Source: Bacillota bacterium (GTDB lineage Bacteria; Bacillota; UBA4882; UBA10575). Taken from it: a stretch of DNA of 5,228 nt. A program made the position numbers and the translations under genes. The notes beneath the pieces are model-generated. The model ran no database searches. It was not told where the DNA came from and worked only from the letters and a program-made list of their open reading frames with translations. Positions within the stretch are counted from its first letter, which is position 1. Each line of letters begins with the position of its first letter. This document shows, piece after piece, positions 5,202 to 5,228 of this stretch. The DNA lies in NCBI GenBank assembly GCA_003511465.1, contig DOID01000109.1, positions 1 to 5,228 on the forward strand, read 5' to 3'.

Positions 5202-5216
5202 TAGTCGCTCAACCAG
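5202..5216 (+). repeat. 15-base direct repeat, copy 2 (after the zinc-ribbon gene)
   Basis: TAGTCGCTCAACCAG is identical to 4941-4955 and starts one base after the TAA stop of the zinc-ribbon gene. The window ends 12 bases later, so whether it opens a hairpin or a terminator cannot be seen. Confidence 0.85.
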
Positions 5217-5228
5217 CTACCTTAAAAT

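Overview
The window looks like chromosomal DNA from a low- to mid-GC Gram-positive bacterium (Bacillota, clostridial or Limnochordia-like). The evidence is the strong AGGAGG/GGAGG ribosome binding sites, frequent GTG and TTG starts, tRNA genes with encoded CCA ends, textbook vegetative promoters and short hairpin-plus-U-run terminators. The gene families point the same way: a DUF3792/TIGR04086 membrane protein, an RsfA-like Myb/coiled-coil protein and a stand-alone PduL. I cannot fix the genus from sequence alone. No mobile element, CRISPR array or phage gene is visible. All genes read on the + strand.

Layout. Bases 1-165 hold a weak hairpin at the cut left edge and a candidate promoter. Then come ilvE (class IV branched-chain aminotransferase, TTG start) and thrB (homoserine kinase), separated by about 80 bases with an imperfect hairpin, and closed by a perfect 10-bp terminator at 2081-2110. 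ThrB feeds threonine, a precursor of isoleucine, and IlvE performs the last step of branched-chain amino acid synthesis, so the pair makes sense as one amino-acid unit. Next, 2271-3389 encodes a 372-residue protein with two Myb/SANT-like helical repeats and a long coiled coil. Upstream of it is a sequence that fits the forespore sigma-G promoter consensus. The right-hand half begins with a tRNA-Pro(GGG) gene, a small four-helix membrane protein gene and a tRNA-Trp(CCA) gene. Each tRNA has its own perfect TTGACA-N17-TATAAT promoter and its own terminator. The window closes with pduL (phosphate acyltransferase) and a small FmdB-type zinc-ribbon gene, probably co-transcribed. A 15-base direct repeat follows both of these last two genes.

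Most of the window is ordinary housekeeping content. The part most worth a second look is the Myb/coiled-coil gene with its sigma-G-like promoter, which suggests a sporulation-stage regulator related in design to Bacillus RsfA. The 15-base repeat and the two dyads near start regions are smaller leads.
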